Of a DNA stretch of 64,000 nt, positions 1 to 64,000 are shown piece by piece. The notes beneath the pieces are model-generated. The model was not told where the DNA came from, searched no databases, and worked only from the letters and a program-made list of their open reading frames with translations. The translations under genes were made by a program, and so were the position numbers. The stretch's first letter is position 1, and each line of letters starts with the position of its first letter. This DNA is from Symsagittifera roscoffensis (Eukaryota; Xenacoelomorpha; Acoela; Convolutidae), in the NCBI RefSeq assembly GCF_963678635.1, contig NC_087071.1, forward strand, positions 20,087,613-20,151,612. Reading direction: 5' to 3'.

Positions 1-898
1 GGAGACAAAATTTGGTCTGCTGGAGAAACATCTTTTTAGGAGAAAGTTTGGCAGCGAGGCTCTAGATATAACCCGTTCATGGAACGCCGAGTGGCGAATC
101 CCTTTACAGTTGGAAGAGGAACACGAAGAGAGAGATGGAAAATGAGTAATCTAATACACAAAGCCAAAACTTCTAAAACTGAGTTCTAAAACTCCTATTC
201 ATTATTATTTAAAATTTTAATAACATATTATAAAAATTTTCTTGATCGAGGGGGTATGTGGTACCGCAACTGCTACTGCTATTGCAGTAACTATGCAGTC
301 CTCTTATATTGGCCTTGATAGTGCTACTCACATCTGCTACTGCTATCGCAGTAACCAGATAGTCATCACATATTGGCCTTGATAGTGCTATACATATTGT
401 TATCTGTAAATTATATAATCCTATTATAAAAAACCAAGGTCAAAGAATACGTGACCTTTTACAAATCTTAGAGAGTCAATCTCTCAGGCCTGTGGCTAAG
501 AACACAGTCAGTAAGAAACTAACAAACAGAAAAACAAACGGTTTCAACATGGTTAATTAAACTCTTCGAAACCACTTCAGTTTTCACTATACAACCTCAG
601 AGGTATTGTTAGTTACCACATTGATATAATGTTATCGATAGAGTGTGAAAGCCGGAGGCAAGATTTTAGATTTTCTTTTTCACCGGGCCCATTTTTGGTC
701 CGGCAACAAAATGTGCGGAAAAAACTTAGCATTCGTGTGTTTCTTTTTTTTTGTGAAAAATCATAGATAAATTTCAAATGATTTTGAACTATAGTCGTGA
801 TCCGATTGATATATTAAAACTTTCCACATTTTCTTTCAAACTAAACTTTTTGTGTTGAATCGCTGAAAAAAAATTTATCATCTGTGCTGTTTTTCCAG
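1..898 (+). other. Intron upstream of the first dynein exon
   Basis: No coding exon recognised. Positions about 269-398 hold two imperfect direct repeats of about 64 bp (CTGCTACTGCTAT, later ATTGGCCTTGATAGTGCTA). The same sequence recurs in the second unit at 6276-7123. Confidence 0.6.
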
Positions 899-61333
<60,435 letters not shown>

Positions 61334-64000
61334 GTGAACATTTGGGTGTTTTTCAACGACCCCCCCCCCCCCCCATTGGTACCTAGTAGCGAATTACCAT
61401 CCCTATAATGAAATAATAGAAATAAATCACCACAGTTAAGCATATGTGAACTATGTCCCTTTGTAACTAATCTCCCCCTCCCCTCTTTGCAAAGGGGGAT
61501 AGTTAAAGAGATCCAATATTTGATGCAATACAGTATTAAACTAATCTCCAATTTTTGTCTGTTTTTTGTTGACACGATTTGTGAGGTTTTACATTTTGTT
61601 TTATCATTTTTGTTTAATCCGTGTTCGCTATTTCATTGCTTACTTTCAACCTACCTTTTTTCTTAGGAAAAGTTAATTTACAGAGTCGTCTTTGTTATGA
61701 ACTTGAATTTATCAGTTTTGAATCAATCTTCCGCCCGTTTGATGTCCGATTTATAATCTTACATTAAATCAGTGAAATTCCTCAGATCTCGGGTTGACCT
61801 CGATAGACCAAAAATGCTAAACGTACAATTCCTTAAACTAAGTCTATGAAAAAAAACTACCCATACAAATTTCATACATGTTGCTAAAAAGATGTCATCG
61901 AATTTTCGAAGAACTTTTCTCCTGTTTTGGCACAAATGTCGGTGTATCCTACTAAATTAAAAAGATAAACTAAATAACAAAAATTTTTCAGTTTTTTTGA
62001 ATTTTTTTTTCAGCCACAAAATGATTTTTGTACACAAACACACTTTTTTTGAAATAAAAATTTGCATGCAAAAATTTGGTTTTTGGCGTGTATGACGTAT
62101 TACTGGATATACTAATATTAGTTTTTTTTTCCTTTTCTCTGAATAATTTTTTTCAAAAACGCTTAAAACTCGTCTTTCTTTTGTATGGCATGTTTATGTA
62201 TGCCTTAATCAATGTCTGGTAAATTAGAAAATTCAAATTTTAAAAATAGTCATCTTAGAAATATTTTGCTAAAACTTAACAGTTTCATAATTTCGTTATA
62301 TTATTTGTGTAAGACAGAATTAAGACATTTCGGATCGTTTCCAATGCATTTTAATGCAAGACGGTCAAACCTTTGTTACTACCTTTGATTATCAAGATTT
62401 TTGTCATATGTGTTCGGTTACGGTTACGGAAAACTTTGTTGCAACATTACTTCTTGTGCAAAATGTTGTGCAAGACGTTCTTATCTGAGTTTTTGAATTA
62501 TAAGCTGACATTTCTAGTTATCATTCATCAAACACACACAATAATCATTTAAAAAATCAATTATCTCCTATCCCCTATATTCTTCTATAGGGGATTGACT
62601 CCCCTGTTCAAAGCGGGTTTAATGTGTGTGAAATTTGCACATTACGAGTCCAAGCTGTGTATTTTGTGAATTGTGAGCTGATTCCGCAACAAGGACCCTC
62701 TCATTGTTCTTCTTTTGTTCATTCATTTTTTTTTATCGTTCCGACCTTAAAACGCTAAATTGTGCGCCTATCCAGTGCACAGTTAGGTCTCGTCATGCAA
62801 TTAGTAACAATTCTTCTCCATATTTTAAAAAGGGCGAACTAGTTAAAGAGATGTGATTTTTGTGACTGCTACTTTCTTTGCTTCGTAAAAAAAATAAAAT
62901 TCGTCCGTTTTTTGGGTCAATTTTTTGACTGGTTGGGTTATCTTTTGACTTTTTTCTTGCTATTGAAGATATTATACAAAAAGTTAAGTGCAACTGGGTT
63001 TTATCTTTTGCCGAAAAAAAACTTCTGTGAACCCATAACTGTTCTCATTCGATAACCATCCGTAATTTCTTAAGGGGAAAATCGTGGAGGAGCGGAAAAA
63101 TTGAATGTGGGCAGGTTTAAACGTGGTTGTTTTCTATTGTGGGGTTAACAAAAAGTTGGAGTCAATGAAAAGCGGTTGAAATTAGGAAAAACATGAAATT
63201 TAGTGAGACAACCATACATTAAACTCACCCAGTTTGACAAAAATGCTCATCATACAATTTCATACATTTTCGTAGACCAAATAAAGCATGAAAAAAAGAT
63301 GATATGTGTTTTTTTTCTATACTATAAAACATTTTTATTTAAGCATTTTTACCAATATTTCGAAATAAAATCAAAGCTTTTACAATGGCCTTCTTGTCCA
63401 CAACTTTTTTTAAAAAATGGCATTATAGGCAATTTTTGCTCTTATAAAATTGTATGATAAAAATTTTTTTATTATGAAATTGTGTGATAAGTAGTTTTTT
63501 TTCATACTATGAAATAAATTGTATGACGAGCATTTTTGCCTACTATGAAATTAATTGTATGATGGGCATTTTTTTCATTCTATGAAACTGTGAACATAGA
63601 ATTTTTTAAAAACATTTATGGAACAGAATGGAAAGCATTTTTTGCACTATTGAAACAAAATTTACTAAGTTTTGCATTACAAAAATTTATTATTCGAGGT
63701 TTTTTTATGAAAACTGTATGCTAGACAATTTTTCATTCAAAAATGTAAATCTATTTTTAATTGACAGAAAGTTTCAAAAAAGTCTAATAGACTAAAACTT
63801 TCATTTATGTTTTTGAAAAATTTTTTGAAATCTGAATGAAAATTGTTTGATAGGGATTTTTCCACCGATGCCATACATAAAAATGGTTGAAATAATCAAT
63901 TATAATCCAATACGAATGGATTTTTTTGCTTGGAAAAATGTTAAGCAAATCAACCACTTTCGATCAAATGTTTTTGAATTTTAGAGAGTTAGCCTATAAA
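61334..64000 (+). other. Intron after the last dynein exon in the window
   Basis: Poly-C run at 61361-61374; foldback-family fragments at about 61790-61890 (GGGTTGACCTCGATAG) and 63220-63880 (repeated GAAATTGTATGA). No further exon found. Confidence 0.6.

Overview
This is AT-rich animal genomic DNA with intron-split genes. The + strand carries the middle of one large gene, an axonemal dynein heavy chain of the single-headed inner-arm DNAH3/7/12 type (best guess DNAH7-like), from the C-terminal linker region through AAA1 and AAA2 to the start of AAA3. The gene runs off both window ends. Ignoring a duplicated block, 24 exons encode about 1,180 codons of a protein normally near 4,000 residues.

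Layout. Positions 51-6275 and 6276-12500 are a near-identical 6,225-bp tandem duplication carrying the same six linker exons; each copy ends in a TTATGCAA minisatellite. Exons for AAA1 and AAA2 follow at 13.0-20.0 kb. Then comes a 24.1-kb intron (19949-44051) that hosts a complete-looking gene on the opposite strand. After it, AAA2/AAA3 exons lie at 44.0-45.4, 54.2-55.1 and 60.6-61.3 kb, separated by repeat-filled introns.

The nested minus-strand gene (about 40112 down to 27291) encodes a DEG/ENaC-type sodium channel. Its extracellular part carries two LDL-receptor class A domains and a CUB domain just after the first membrane helix. The exon pair for LDLa-LDLa-CUB is tandemly duplicated (about 3.0 kb) between hAT-type MITEs, and the middle MITE is a left/right hybrid with mixed target-site duplications, as expected from unequal recombination. 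The last exon has a one-base frame break, and a decayed paralogous copy of that exon lies at 26.0-26.8 kb.

Splice sites are unusual. Several introns in both genes can only be joined in frame with GG-AG, GC-AG or probably GA-AG boundaries. DEG/ENaC, LDLa and CUB domains say Metazoa. Frequent G*-AG introns are known from appendicularian tunicates (Oikopleura), so a large-genome larvacean is a reasonable but unproven guess.

The rest is intronic and repeat-rich: hAT MITEs with verified 8-bp target-site duplications, a GGTTGACC-ended foldback family, a ~530-bp dispersed family, a degenerate ~180-bp satellite, a 1.9-kb palindrome full of ATAATCGATTAT motifs, a tRNA-derived element and a pre-miRNA-like hairpin. 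No rRNA, intact tRNA, CRISPR or prokaryotic features were seen.
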